Below are positions 1-5,459 of a DNA stretch of 6,635 nucleotides, one piece after another. This DNA is from an uncultured Ruminococcus sp. (GTDB taxonomy: Bacteria; Bacillota; Clostridia; Oscillospirales; Acutalibacteraceae): contig CACYDB010000144.1 of the NCBI GenBank assembly GCA_902773035.1, positions 1 through 6,635 on the forward strand, in the 5' to 3' direction. Each line of letters opens with the position of its first letter. Positions within the stretch are counted from its first letter, which is position 1. The notes under the pieces were generated by a model. It made no database searches and was not told where the DNA came from. It saw nothing but the letters and a program-made list of their open reading frames with translations. The translations under genes and the position numbers were made by a program.

Positions 1-168
1 CCCACACAGCCTGCTACAGCGGCTCCTACACAGCCTGCTACAGCCAAGCCCACACAGCCCGCGACAGCGGCTCCTACACAGCCTGCTACAGCCAAGCCCA
101 CACAGCCCGCGACAGCGGCTCCCACACAGCCTGCTACAGCCAAGCCCACCGAGCCCGCTACAGCAGCT
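1..168 (+). repeat. Tandem 24-bp coding repeats, with a perfect 48-bp higher-order duplication
   Basis: Seven successive 24-bp units each encode an eight-residue PTQPATAA or PTQPATAK-type unit; the last (145-168) reads PTEPATAA. The 48-bp blocks 25-72 and 73-120 are identical base for base, and 121-144 differs from 25-48 at one position (cct to ccc). The repeat continues off the left edge. Base identity, including at third codon positions, points to recent duplication by slippage or unequal recombination. The unit is in-frame, so copy-number change would alter stalk length without breaking the protein. Confidence 0.95.
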
Positions 169-762
169 CCCACAAAGCCGGTCGAGACACAGGCTCCTAC
201 AGAGCCGGCTGAGACAGAAGCGCCGACAGTAACCGAGCCGCCGACACAGCCGGATGAAACATCTGCTCCGACTCAGCCCGAGCCTACGGAAAAGCCGACA
301 GAAGCAACACAGGCTCCCACACAGGCACCCACGGAGGCTCCGACAGCAGCTACACAGGCGCCTACAGAGGCTCCGACAGTCGCTCCCGCCACTAAGGCTC
401 CGACCCAAAAGACTGAGACTAAGTCCACCACAAAAACTACTAAAACCTCAAAGAAGGAGAATCCGATCAAGGTCTCAATAAAAAATAAGACAATTAAGCT
501 TAAAAAGCTTAAAAAGAAAAGCCAGAAAATCAAGGCCATCACAGTTAAAAACGCAAAGGGAAAAGTAAGCTATAAGCTTGTGGACGTTCCGGATAGAATC
601 AAAAAACTTGTGAAAATCAACTCAAAGGGCGTGATTACGTTTAAAAGCTGGGCAAATGCCAAAAAGGGTACTTACGCAGTTGAAGTTTCTGTGAGCGCAA
701 AAGGAACAAGCAAATACAGAGCGATGAAAGTAACCAAAACAGTTAAAATCAAGGTTAAGTAA
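1..762 (+). CDS. 3' part of a gene for a surface protein: Pro/Thr repeat linker plus basic Ig-like C-terminal module
   Basis: The frame is open from the first base of the window to a TAA at 760-762, giving 253 residues; start and N-terminal domains lie outside. Residues 1-56 are eight-residue repeats of the type PTQPATA[A/K]. Residues 57-140 are looser PT[E/Q]AP units, and 141-153 is a Thr/Lys-rich hinge. Residues about 154-253 form a lysine-rich beta-strand module with the pattern VKINSKGVITF followed by KGTYAVEVSVSAKGTSKY, ending in KIKVK. That tail resembles Ig-like/BIG-type modules common at the C-termini of secreted Ruminococcus proteins (family knowledge, not searched). The linker looks like an extended, possibly O-glycosylated stalk. 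No LPXTG motif or membrane anchor follows. The activity cannot be named, because any catalytic or binding domain is missing here. Transcription probably ends at the hairpin 8 bases after the stop. Confidence 0.85.
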   Translation, partial: PTQPATAAPTQPATAKPTQPATAAPTQPATAKPTQPATAAPTQPATAKPTEPATAAPTKPVETQAPTEPAETEAPTVTEPPTQPDETSAPTQPEPTEKPTEATQAPTQAPTEAPTAATQAPTEAPTVAPATKAPTQKTETKSTTKTTKTSKKENPIKVSIKNKTIKLKKLKKKSQKIKAITVKNAKGKVSYKLVDVPDRIKKLVKINSKGVITFKSWANAKKGTYAVEVSVSAKGTSKYRAMKVTKTVKIKVK

Positions 763-769
763 CATCCCC

Positions 770-797
770 GGGCTGCCGCGTTTTGCGGCAGCCCTTT
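770..797 (+). terminator. Intrinsic terminator of the left-edge surface protein gene
   Basis: A perfect 10-bp GC-rich stem (gggctgccgc at 770-779, gcggcagccc at 785-794) with a 5-nt loop begins 8 bases after the stop codon and is followed by a short T run (ttt). The T tract is weak, but the stem is strong and the position is typical. Confidence 0.8.
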
Positions 798-882
798 GTG
801 TAGAGGTTTTGATTTTTTTAATGTCCTATACTACTCAAATTCTACTATTATTTAATCTATATAGAAAATAAAAAAAGAAAAA

Positions 883-910
883 GGGGCTGTCGCAAATGAG
901 CGGCAGCCTC
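883..910 (-). terminator. Hairpin with a T-rich tail on the minus strand, probable distal cysK terminator
   Basis: Arms 883-893 and 900-910 form 11 pairs if two G-U wobbles are allowed on the plus strand. In minus-strand RNA these become two A-C mismatches, leaving nine pairs. Only the minus strand has a T-rich run after the stem (complement of the A-rich tract at about 869-882). It lies downstream of cysK, about 80 bases after its stop. It could also be a plus-strand structure with another role. Confidence 0.5.
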
Positions 911-922
911 TCATAATATAAT

Positions 923-971
923 AAGGTCGGAAAGATAACTTCTGAAATGAAATTATCTTTCCGACCTTTTT
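923..971. terminator. Long perfect hairpin between convergent genes, probable terminator
   Basis: Arms 923-938 and 953-968 are exact reverse complements, a 16-bp stem with a 14-nt loop. Read on the plus strand it ends in a run of T (967-971) and would stop readthrough from the left-edge gene. Read on the minus strand it comes about 23 bases after the cysK stop, but its tail (attatatta) is only AT-rich. It probably serves both directions together with the hairpin at 883-910. Confidence 0.7.
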
Positions 972-991
972 GCAACTAATTTATGTTGTAC

Positions 992-1918
992 TTAATTGAA
1001 CATCGGTGTTGAGAGGTATCTTTCGCCTGTGTCGGGGAGGACGGCGACGATGATCTTACCCTTGTTCTCGGGACGCTTTGCGAGAACTGTTGCGGCGTGT
1101 ACCGCGGCGCCTGAGGAAATACCTACAAGGAGTCCTTCGTGGTTGGCGAGAGCCTTGCCCGCGGCAAAAGCCTCTTCGTTTTCTACGGTGATGATTTCGT
1201 CATATACCTGTGTGTCGAGCGTGTCGGGAACAAAGCCCGCTCCGATACCCTGGATCTTATGCGGTCCCGGTGTGCCCTTTGAGAGAACGGGGGAGGTTGC
1301 GGGCTCAACGGCTACTACCTTTACGTTAGGATTCTGACTCTTGAGATACTTGCCGACGCCCGAGAGTGTTCCGCCCGTGCCTACGCCCGCGACAAAGATA
1401 TCGACCTTGCCGTCTGTATCGTTCCAGATCTCAGGACCTGTGGTGTTGAAGTGAGTAGTGGGATTGGCGTTGTTTGTGAACTGGCTGGGGATAAAGCTGT
1501 TCTCGTATTCCTCGGCGAGCTGATTTGCCTTTTCAATTGCGCCCTTCATACCCTTTGAGCCCTCGGTCAGAACGAGCTCGGCTCCGTACGCCTTTAAAAG
1601 ATTTCTGCGCTCGACGCTCATGGTCTCGGGCATTGTGAGGATGATCCTGTAGCCTCTTGAAGCCGCTACGGCGGCAAGTCCTATACCTGTGTTGCCGCTT
1701 GTCGGCTCGATGATCACGGCGCCCTCTTTAAGAACTCCGCTCTTTTCGGCTTCGTCGATCATAGCTCTGGCTATTCTGTCCTTAACGCTTCCCGCGGGAT
1801 TGAAGTATTCAAGCTTGCCTACGACGGTAGCTTCAAGGTTGTTTTCCTTCTCGTAGTTTTTGAGCTCGAGCAGGGGTGTGTTTCCGATTAAGTCTGTGAT
1901 TTTGTTATATATTTTCAT
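992..1918 (-). CDS. cysK: Cysteine synthase (O-acetylserine sulfhydrylase A)
   Basis: This pyridoxal-phosphate enzyme makes L-cysteine from O-acetylserine and sulfide in the cytoplasm, the last step of sulfur assimilation. The 308-residue length is normal for CysK and no CBS domain is present. Visible motifs: NPAGSVKDR with the cofactor lysine K46; PTSGNTG (72-78), which binds the substrate carboxylate; NPTTHFNTTGPEIW (152-165); the phosphate-binding loop GVGTGGT (178-184); GIGAGFVP (224-231), typical of CysK; and SSG with S269 at the position that contacts the pyridine nitrogen. It ends with PDTGERYLST. The ATG start is supported by AGGAG at 1927-1931, 8 bases upstream. It is transcribed alone, from a consensus promoter through a leader of about 130 nt holding a Cys-containing mini-gene. 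Its neighbours are unrelated surface protein genes, so it is probably a single-gene unit. In Bacillus, CysK also binds the regulator CymR; whether that applies here is unknown. Confidence 0.97.
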   Translation of the reverse strand: MKIYNKITDLIGNTPLLELKNYEKENNLEATVVGKLEYFNPAGSVKDRIARAMIDEAEKSGVLKEGAVIIEPTSGNTGIGLAAVAASRGYRIILTMPETMSVERRNLLKAYGAELVLTEGSKGMKGAIEKANQLAEEYENSFIPSQFTNNANPTTHFNTTGPEIWNDTDGKVDIFVAGVGTGGTLSGVGKYLKSQNPNVKVVAVEPATSPVLSKGTPGPHKIQGIGAGFVPDTLDTQVYDEIITVENEEAFAAGKALANHEGLLVGISSGAAVHAATVLAKRPENKGKIIVAVLPDTGERYLSTPMFN

Positions 1919-2050
1919 TAGTAAAACTCCTCTTTAAATATTTTGAATAAAATTTTGAATCAGCGTGATGTGAACAAGAGTCAACATCGAACTCTGCATC
2001 TGTAATAATTCATAATTGCCTCCATAAAACATATAAAGCCTACTGACTTT
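1919..2050 (-). promoter_or_regulatory. cysK leader with candidate attenuator structures
   Basis: The predicted start site is near 2050, leaving about 130 nt before the ATG. After the mini-gene at 1981-2013 there are competing pairings in minus-strand RNA. (a) A seven-pair hairpin, GATG-bulge-TGA with TCACATC (1967-1988), covers the last Cys codon and the stop. (b) AGAGU (1995-1991) can pair with ACUCU (1981-1977). (c) CUCUU (1980-1976) can instead pair with AAGAG (1934-1930), which overlaps the cysK Shine-Dalgarno sequence. There is no T run directly after hairpin (a), so control of translation fits better than transcription termination. No T-box signature (AGGGTGG-type antiterminator motif) was found. 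The pairings are short and unmodelled; the mechanism is inference. Confidence 0.45.
1981..2013 (-). CDS. Candidate cysteine leader peptide upstream of cysK (MNYYRCRVRC)
   Basis: An ATG at 2013-2011 opens an 11-codon frame ending in TGA at 1983-1981 and encoding MNYYRCRVRC. It has its own strong ribosome site, GGAGG, at 2023-2019, five bases before the ATG. It lies inside the predicted cysK transcript and ends 62 bases before the cysK start. Two of its ten residues are cysteine, at positions 6 and 10, the second just before the stop, in a run R-C-R-x-R-C. Short Cys-containing leader reading frames that sense cysteine supply are known upstream of sulfur genes in some bacteria, for example mycobacteria. 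By analogy, ribosome pausing at the Cys codons could control cysK. The frame and ribosome site are seen; translation and function are inferred. Confidence 0.6.
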   Translation of the reverse strand: MNYYRCRVRC

Positions 2051-2053
2051 ATA
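2032..2053. repeat. Inverted repeat at the cysK transcription start
   Basis: Arms tataaag (2032-2038) and ctttata (2047-2053) are perfect 7-bp complements around an 8-bp spacer. A shifted alternative pairs gccta (2038-2042) with taggc (2052-2056). The repeat overlaps the predicted cysK start site, just downstream of the -10 box, so it may be a repressor operator or a 5' stabilising stem-loop. No known operator consensus was recognised. Confidence 0.4.
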
Positions 2054-2056
2054 GGC

Positions 2057-2085
2057 ATTATAACACCATAAGCTTTTTATGTCAA
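2057..2085 (-). promoter_or_regulatory. Consensus promoter of cysK
   Basis: On the minus strand an exact TTGACA (2085-2080) and an exact TATAAT (2062-2057) are separated by 17 bases, a perfect sigma-A-type promoter. The stretch upstream of the -35 is an A-rich tract (complement of 2088-2101) that could act as an UP element. With so strong a core promoter, control is more likely by repression or by the leader than by activation. Confidence 0.88.
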
Positions 2086-2102
2086 CAGTTTTTTTGTTTT
2101 TC

Positions 2103-2130
2103 TTGAAAAATTTTTTGATTTCGGTATAAT
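2103..2130 (+). promoter_or_regulatory. Probable promoter of the transglutaminase-like gene
   Basis: TTGAAA (2103-2108) and an exact TATAAT (2125-2130) are 16 bases apart. Transcription would begin near 2137, giving a very short leader that consists mostly of the Shine-Dalgarno sequence. The promoter is back to back with that of cysK; the two -35 boxes lie 17 bases apart and share a T/A-rich tract. Confidence 0.65.
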
Positions 2131-2150
2131 ATAGGAAAGAGGTGATTTGT

Positions 2151-3635
2151 TTGCGAAAGGCTTTATGTATAATACTGTGTCTTATAACAGCTCTCGGGTG
2201 CGCGGCTGTATTTCCTGTTTCTGCCGCGGATAAAACAGGGAAGATATATAACTTTGTTCCCGAGGCTGAGGAGTTTTACCCCGGGGTTGAGGATTATATC
2301 GCCGCCGCTCTCAGAGAGCATAAGGAGAGCATCAATGTGGCTAAGTTCGGGGTAACGCTTAATAATATAATATATGTTTTTAAATCGACCGTGTTTGATA
2401 ATCCCGATATTTTCTATGTTGACGCGTCGATCATCAATTACAAGTACAATAACGCCACCAATCGCGTTGAGATAATTACTCCGACATATCTCTGCTCAAA
2501 AAGCAAGCAGGCTTCAATGACGAAGAAGTTCAATAAGGCGGTCAAGTCGTTTGTTTCGGGTATAGATCCCTCGTGGAGCGACTTTACAAAGGCGCTTATC
2601 CTTCACGACAGGATAGCCGTCAATTGCACATACAAGGATGACGGTTTGTTTTCCTTTACGGCTTACAGCGCGCTTGTTACGGGCAGGAGCTTGTGCGAGG
2701 GATATTCCAGAGCGTACAGCTATCTTTTGTCGCTCGTAGGCGTTGACAGCAAGATCATCAATAATGACAGCAAGAGGCATTGCTGGAACTGCGTTAAAAT
2801 AGGGAATAGCTGGTATCATATCGACGTGACCTCCGACGATCCGACTCCCGATACCTGCGGCTTTGTTCAGCATAAATACTTTTTGTGTACAGACAGCCGT
2901 CTTTTGTCGATCTCAAACGGGTATCACAAGGGCTTCCTCGGTGACGCGACCTTTAATGATGATTATTCCTGTACGAGCTCAAAGTACAATACGGTATTCG
3001 CGAGAAGCGTTACATCTCAAATCGTTTACGCTGACAAGTCCTATTACTTTATAAACAACAATTACAAGGGTAAGCATCAGCCAGCCCTGATTCGCCGTAA
3101 AAACGGCAGTAACAAGGTTTTGAAGCTTATTACGGACAAATGGTATTATAAGAATAAATACGCGTATGAGGATTCGTTTTCCAAGCTCGGAGTTAAGGGT
3201 AATTCGATTTACTTTAATACGAAACGCTCTGTTTACAGGTATAATCTGAGCACAAAGAAGTTTAAGCGGCTCCATACGCTCCCGTCGTTCAGAACTAAGA
3301 GCTTCTACGGAATCACCGTTAACGGCAATTACGCTTACGCTACGCGCTATAATTCGATGATGAAGAAGAAGGAGACTACTAAGCTTATAAGGTTTACAAA
3401 GAACAAGCCTCTCGTTATTCCGTACAGGCAGTACACGAGTATGAATATGGAGAAGAAGTCGAAGTTTAAGTTTACGATTTACGGCGGCAGCGGTAAGGTC
3501 AGGTATAAAACGTCCTCGAAGAAAATCGCCTCGGTTAATAAGAAGGGCGTGATCACGGCGAGGAAGAAGGGTAAATGTACTGTTACGGCGGTTAAGAACG
3601 GGTATAAGTTTAAGCTGAAGGTAAGGGTAAGATAA
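2151..3635 (+). CDS. Secreted transglutaminase-like protein with Ig-like C-terminal module
   Basis: Start choice: a GTG at 2142 is in frame, but it lies within AAAGAGGTGAT (2136-2146), a near-perfect Shine-Dalgarno match. TTG at 2151 is correctly spaced behind it and gives 494 residues beginning MRKALCIILCL. An N-terminal signal peptide probably ends at VSA-A (about residue 25/26). Residues about 140-250 look like a transglutaminase-core domain with a papain-like triad: C182 in SLCEGYSRAY, H210 in RHCWN and D225 in WYHIDVTSDDP. In bacteria such domains act as proteases, cross-linkers or peptidoglycan-associated enzymes; substrate unknown. Residues about 285-425 have repeated Tyr/Asn-rich strands (SIYFN, VYRYNLS, YAYATRYN) that may be propeller-like. 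Residues about 427-494 are a BIG2-like module with KIASVNKKGVITARKKGK, ending KVRVR. There is no LPXTG motif or transmembrane tail, so it is secreted or held non-covalently at the wall. Confidence 0.88.
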   Translation: MRKALCIILCLITALGCAAVFPVSAADKTGKIYNFVPEAEEFYPGVEDYIAAALREHKESINVAKFGVTLNNIIYVFKSTVFDNPDIFYVDASIINYKYNNATNRVEIITPTYLCSKSKQASMTKKFNKAVKSFVSGIDPSWSDFTKALILHDRIAVNCTYKDDGLFSFTAYSALVTGRSLCEGYSRAYSYLLSLVGVDSKIINNDSKRHCWNCVKIGNSWYHIDVTSDDPTPDTCGFVQHKYFLCTDSRLLSISNGYHKGFLGDATFNDDYSCTSSKYNTVFARSVTSQIVYADKSYYFINNNYKGKHQPALIRRKNGSNKVLKLITDKWYYKNKYAYEDSFSKLGVKGNSIYFNTKRSVYRYNLSTKKFKRLHTLPSFRTKSFYGITVNGNYAYATRYNSMMKKKETTKLIRFTKNKPLVIPYRQYTSMNMEKKSKFKFTIYGGSGKVRYKTSSKKIASVNKKGVITARKKGKCTVTAVKNGYKFKLKVRVR

Positions 3636-3657
3636 GAGTTTAAGTCAATACATAAAA

Positions 3658-3693
3658 AAATCGGAGTCGTCGCAATTGCGACGGCTCCGATTT
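3658..3693. terminator. Bidirectional intrinsic terminator between convergent genes
   Basis: Arms 3661-3673 and 3678-3690 form a 13-position stem with loop aatt, extended by aaa/ttt to 16. One position (3667 with 3684) is a G-U wobble in plus-strand RNA and an A-C mismatch in minus-strand RNA. A runs (3654-3660) precede it and ttt follows, so each strand ends in a T-rich tail, stronger on the minus strand. It lies 22 bases past the upstream stop and 11 bases past the downstream gene's stop on the other strand. Confidence 0.88.
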
Positions 3694-3704
3694 GCTTTAC
3701 TGAA

Positions 3705-5282
3705 TTATTTAACTGTTACCTTGACCTTCTTGGCTACGCCGTTCTGAGCGTAAGCGAAGATATAAGCGGTGCCCTTCTTGACGCCCTTGATCTTGCCCTT
3801 GGAGTTGACCTTTACTACTGACGGTTTCGATGATTCAAAGGCTATCTTTCTGTGATTCTTAATCTTGAGCTTCTTGGACTGAGCGACGACCTTTGTCTTG
3901 AGAGTGAACTTCTTGCCCTTCTTGAGCGTGAGCTTGCTCTTGGCGTTGGTGAATTTGATGCTCTTGGGGTTTCCTACCTTGCCGCCCTTTGTTGCAGCGT
4001 GGATTACCTTTGATACGGAGACTACCTTGTCGCCGGAATTAACCGCTATAACCATAAACTTGTAGTAGGTGCCCTTCTTGAGCTTCTTCTGAGTGAAGCT
4101 TGTCTTGGAAACGGTTGCGAGCTTTTTGTATGCCTTGCCGCATTTGCCGCCCATAACAATGTATGTCTTAGCGCCCTTGACCTTGCTCCAGGAAACCTTT
4201 ATCGCGGACTTGGATACCTTAGCAGCCTTTGCCTGAAGCGCTGAGAATTTGGTTCCCGCGGGATCCTTGTCGTCCTTGAGAAGTGTTATTAACCTAACAG
4301 CGTGCTTAGAGGCTCCTTCATCATAGCTAATGGGAATTCGTGAGCTGTGATCAGTTGTTGCCGGTTCTGTAGCTTGTGTAGCGGGAGCTGTTGTCGGAGT
4401 CTCTGTAGTCGGCTCTGAGGGCTCTGTTGAACCTGTTGATGACGGGTCTGTTGAGGTTGTATCTGAGGGAGTTGTCGCGGAAGTTGTGCCCTCGGGATTT
4501 GTTGAGGTTGTATCGCTTGTGTCGGAGGGATCTGTGGGAGTGGTTGTGTCGCCTGTATCGGAGGGGTTAGTCGCGCTTGTGTCGGATGTTGACTGTGAAG
4601 CGTCGGGTGATGTTGTATCGCTTGAGCCTGTGGGATTTGTGTCCTCGCTTGAGCCTGTGGGATCCTGAGAAGCGGGCTGAGAGGCTGTTGAAGGCTCCTC
4701 GGCGCTGATTTCAAGAGTATGCTTGAAGGTTGTGTCCTTGAGCGCGCTTAAATCGTTTAAGTCGCTGATTACGATTCCCTCGTCGATGTCGCTCTTGGGC
4801 AGGTTCTCGTCGTCGGGATTTGTCATAAGCTCGATTTTGCCGTCGCCCTCAGCCTTGACCTTAAAGGTGATCGTGAAGAGAACTGCTTCGGTTGTGAAGT
4901 CGATTCCCTTGTGGCGTGAGAAATTGATTTTAACTCTGTCGGTGAGGTAGGTGTCCTTGTATTCGGGAGTATCGAAATCGGGATTGAATACTGCCTCGGG
5001 AACGTTGGGAACTGTAACCTTGGTTACTTCGAGTACCTCGGGTGTGTACATAATGAGGAACTGTCCGTCCTCGATGATTTTTGAGCACTGCATTGAGCAG
5101 GTATAGACGGCTGTTGAGCCTACTTCTGCGTCGTAGTCTGTTTCGGTTTTTGCGTATCCTACGCCGTCTGTAAACTTATTGTCAACCAAAGTGATCTTGG
5201 AAGTCGCCGCGCTGACCGCCATTACGGAAAATGTTCCGATAAGCATTAACGCGGCAAGTATAAGTGCAAGTGTTTTTTTCAT
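3705..5282 (-). CDS. Secreted modular protein: cohesin-like domain, Ser/Thr linker, Fn3-like and Ig-like modules
   Basis: The 525-residue product starts with a classic signal peptide (MKKTLALILAALMLIG, cleavage near VSA-A at 25/26). Residues about 28-192 resemble a cohesin-type beta sandwich: GSTAVYTCSMQC, then a GQFLIMYTPEVLEVTKV strand pair, and VLFTITFKVKAEGDGKIEL. Cohesins bind dockerins in cellulosomes and amylosomes; the assignment rests on pattern only. Residues about 197-313 are a Ser/Thr/Asp/Pro linker. Residues about 350-431 look like fibronectin III (IKVSWSKVKGAKTYIV, then GTYYKFMVIAV). Residues about 437-525 are a BIG2-like module with SSKPSVVKVNSKGKIKGVKKGT, ending KVTVK. No sortase motif, dockerin or catalytic residues were seen. 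The start is backed by AAGGAGG (5293-5299), 10 bases upstream. The gene is divergent from an alpha-amylase gene. It may be a small scaffold or adhesin, but ligand and partners are unknown. Confidence 0.85.
   Translation of the reverse strand: MKKTLALILAALMLIGTFSVMAVSAATSKITLVDNKFTDGVGYAKTETDYDAEVGSTAVYTCSMQCSKIIEDGQFLIMYTPEVLEVTKVTVPNVPEAVFNPDFDTPEYKDTYLTDRVKINFSRHKGIDFTTEAVLFTITFKVKAEGDGKIELMTNPDDENLPKSDIDEGIVISDLNDLSALKDTTFKHTLEISAEEPSTASQPASQDPTGSSEDTNPTGSSDTTSPDASQSTSDTSATNPSDTGDTTTPTDPSDTSDTTSTNPEGTTSATTPSDTTSTDPSSTGSTEPSEPTTETPTTAPATQATEPATTDHSSRIPISYDEGASKHAVRLITLLKDDKDPAGTKFSALQAKAAKVSKSAIKVSWSKVKGAKTYIVMGGKCGKAYKKLATVSKTSFTQKKLKKGTYYKFMVIAVNSGDKVVSVSKVIHAATKGGKVGNPKSIKFTNAKSKLTLKKGKKFTLKTKVVAQSKKLKIKNHRKIAFESSKPSVVKVNSKGKIKGVKKGTAYIFAYAQNGVAKKVKVTVK
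4344..4694 (-). repeat. Low-complexity Ser/Thr/Asp/Pro linker coding region
   Basis: About 117 codons use almost only Thr, Ser, Pro, Asp, Gly, Asn, Glu, Ala and Gln, in loose units such as NPSDTGDTT and DPSDTSDTT. An exact 19-bp direct repeat occurs at 4618-4636 and 4645-4663, a 27-bp (nine-codon) offset. Lys, Arg and hydrophobic residues are essentially absent, in sharp contrast to the lysine-rich tail that follows. It is probably a flexible, possibly glycosylated spacer. Confidence 0.85.
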
Positions 5283-5307
5283 AATAGTAAAACCTCCTTT
5301 TTACTCC

Positions 5308-5336
5308 ATTATATTCTACCACATAGTAAATCAAAA
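5308..5336 (-). promoter_or_regulatory. Probable promoter of the cohesin-like protein gene
   Basis: On the minus strand TATAAT (5313-5308) lies 17 bases from a poor -35 (TTTTGA, 5336-5331). An overlapping alternative is the extended -10 TGGTAGAAT just upstream. Either would place the start within about 25 bases of the ribosome site. Confidence 0.5.
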
Positions 5337-5400
5337 ATCTATAGTTAAATGTGTATATTTTTTCGTGATATTTTTGGTGCTTTTGAATAGCGTGTTTTTG

Positions 5401-5429
5401 TGGACTTTACTATTTTAATGTGTTATCAT
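5401..5429 (+). promoter_or_regulatory. Probable promoter of the alpha-amylase gene
   Basis: TGGACT (5401-5406, four of six consensus bases) and TATCAT (5424-5429, five of six) are 17 bases apart. TGT directly before the -10 gives an extended -10 element. The leader would be about 24 nt, with AGGAGG at 5447-5452, seven bases before the ATG. TATAAC at 5433-5438 is an alternative -10 without a good -35. Confidence 0.5.
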
Positions 5430-5439
5430 TAGTATAACA
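5421..5439. repeat. Inverted repeat over the -10 region of the amylase promoter
   Basis: TGTTAT (5421-5426) and ATAACA (5434-5439) are perfect 6-bp inverted arms around 7 bases. They cover the predicted -10 and reach the start site, a typical repressor position. The sequence lacks the central CG expected of LacI/CcpA-type operators, so the regulator is unknown, and the AT-rich context makes chance occurrence possible. Confidence 0.35.
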
Positions 5440-5459
5440 ATATATCAGGAGGTTCTTTT

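Noticed and set aside
1..168. Short regular repeats resembling a CRISPR array
   Set aside because: The repeats are contiguous with no unique spacers, keep a single reading frame and encode a regular Pro/Thr peptide; this is a protein-coding tandem repeat.
254..542. Open frames on both strands over the Pro/Thr linker (Arg/Leu/Pro-rich on plus, Val/Gly/Ala-rich on minus)
   Set aside because: They are out-of-frame readings of the repeat-rich linker, with low-complexity products and no convincing ribosome site.
996..1337. Plus-strand open frame of 113 codons inside cysK
   Set aside because: It is the antisense shadow of a fully motif-supported cysK; the product shows no recognisable domain.
1919..2050. 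T-box or SAM riboswitch in the cysK leader
   Set aside because: No AGGGTGG-type T-box antiterminator sequence, no recognisable S-box core and no terminator with a T run before the cysK ribosome site were seen.
2514..2873. Minus-strand open frame inside the transglutaminase-like gene
   Set aside because: It overlaps the catalytic domain in antisense and has no domain or ribosome-site support.
4289..4714. Minus-strand Gln/Pro/Leu-rich frame of 141 codons and a plus-strand Val/Ser-rich frame over the Ser/Thr linker
   Set aside because: Both are alternate-frame readings of the low-complexity linker of the secreted modular protein.
3705..5282. Sortase substrate or cellulosomal dockerin in the modular protein
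   Set aside because: No LPXTG-like motif with hydrophobic tail and no paired calcium-loop dockerin repeats are present; the protein ends on a beta strand.
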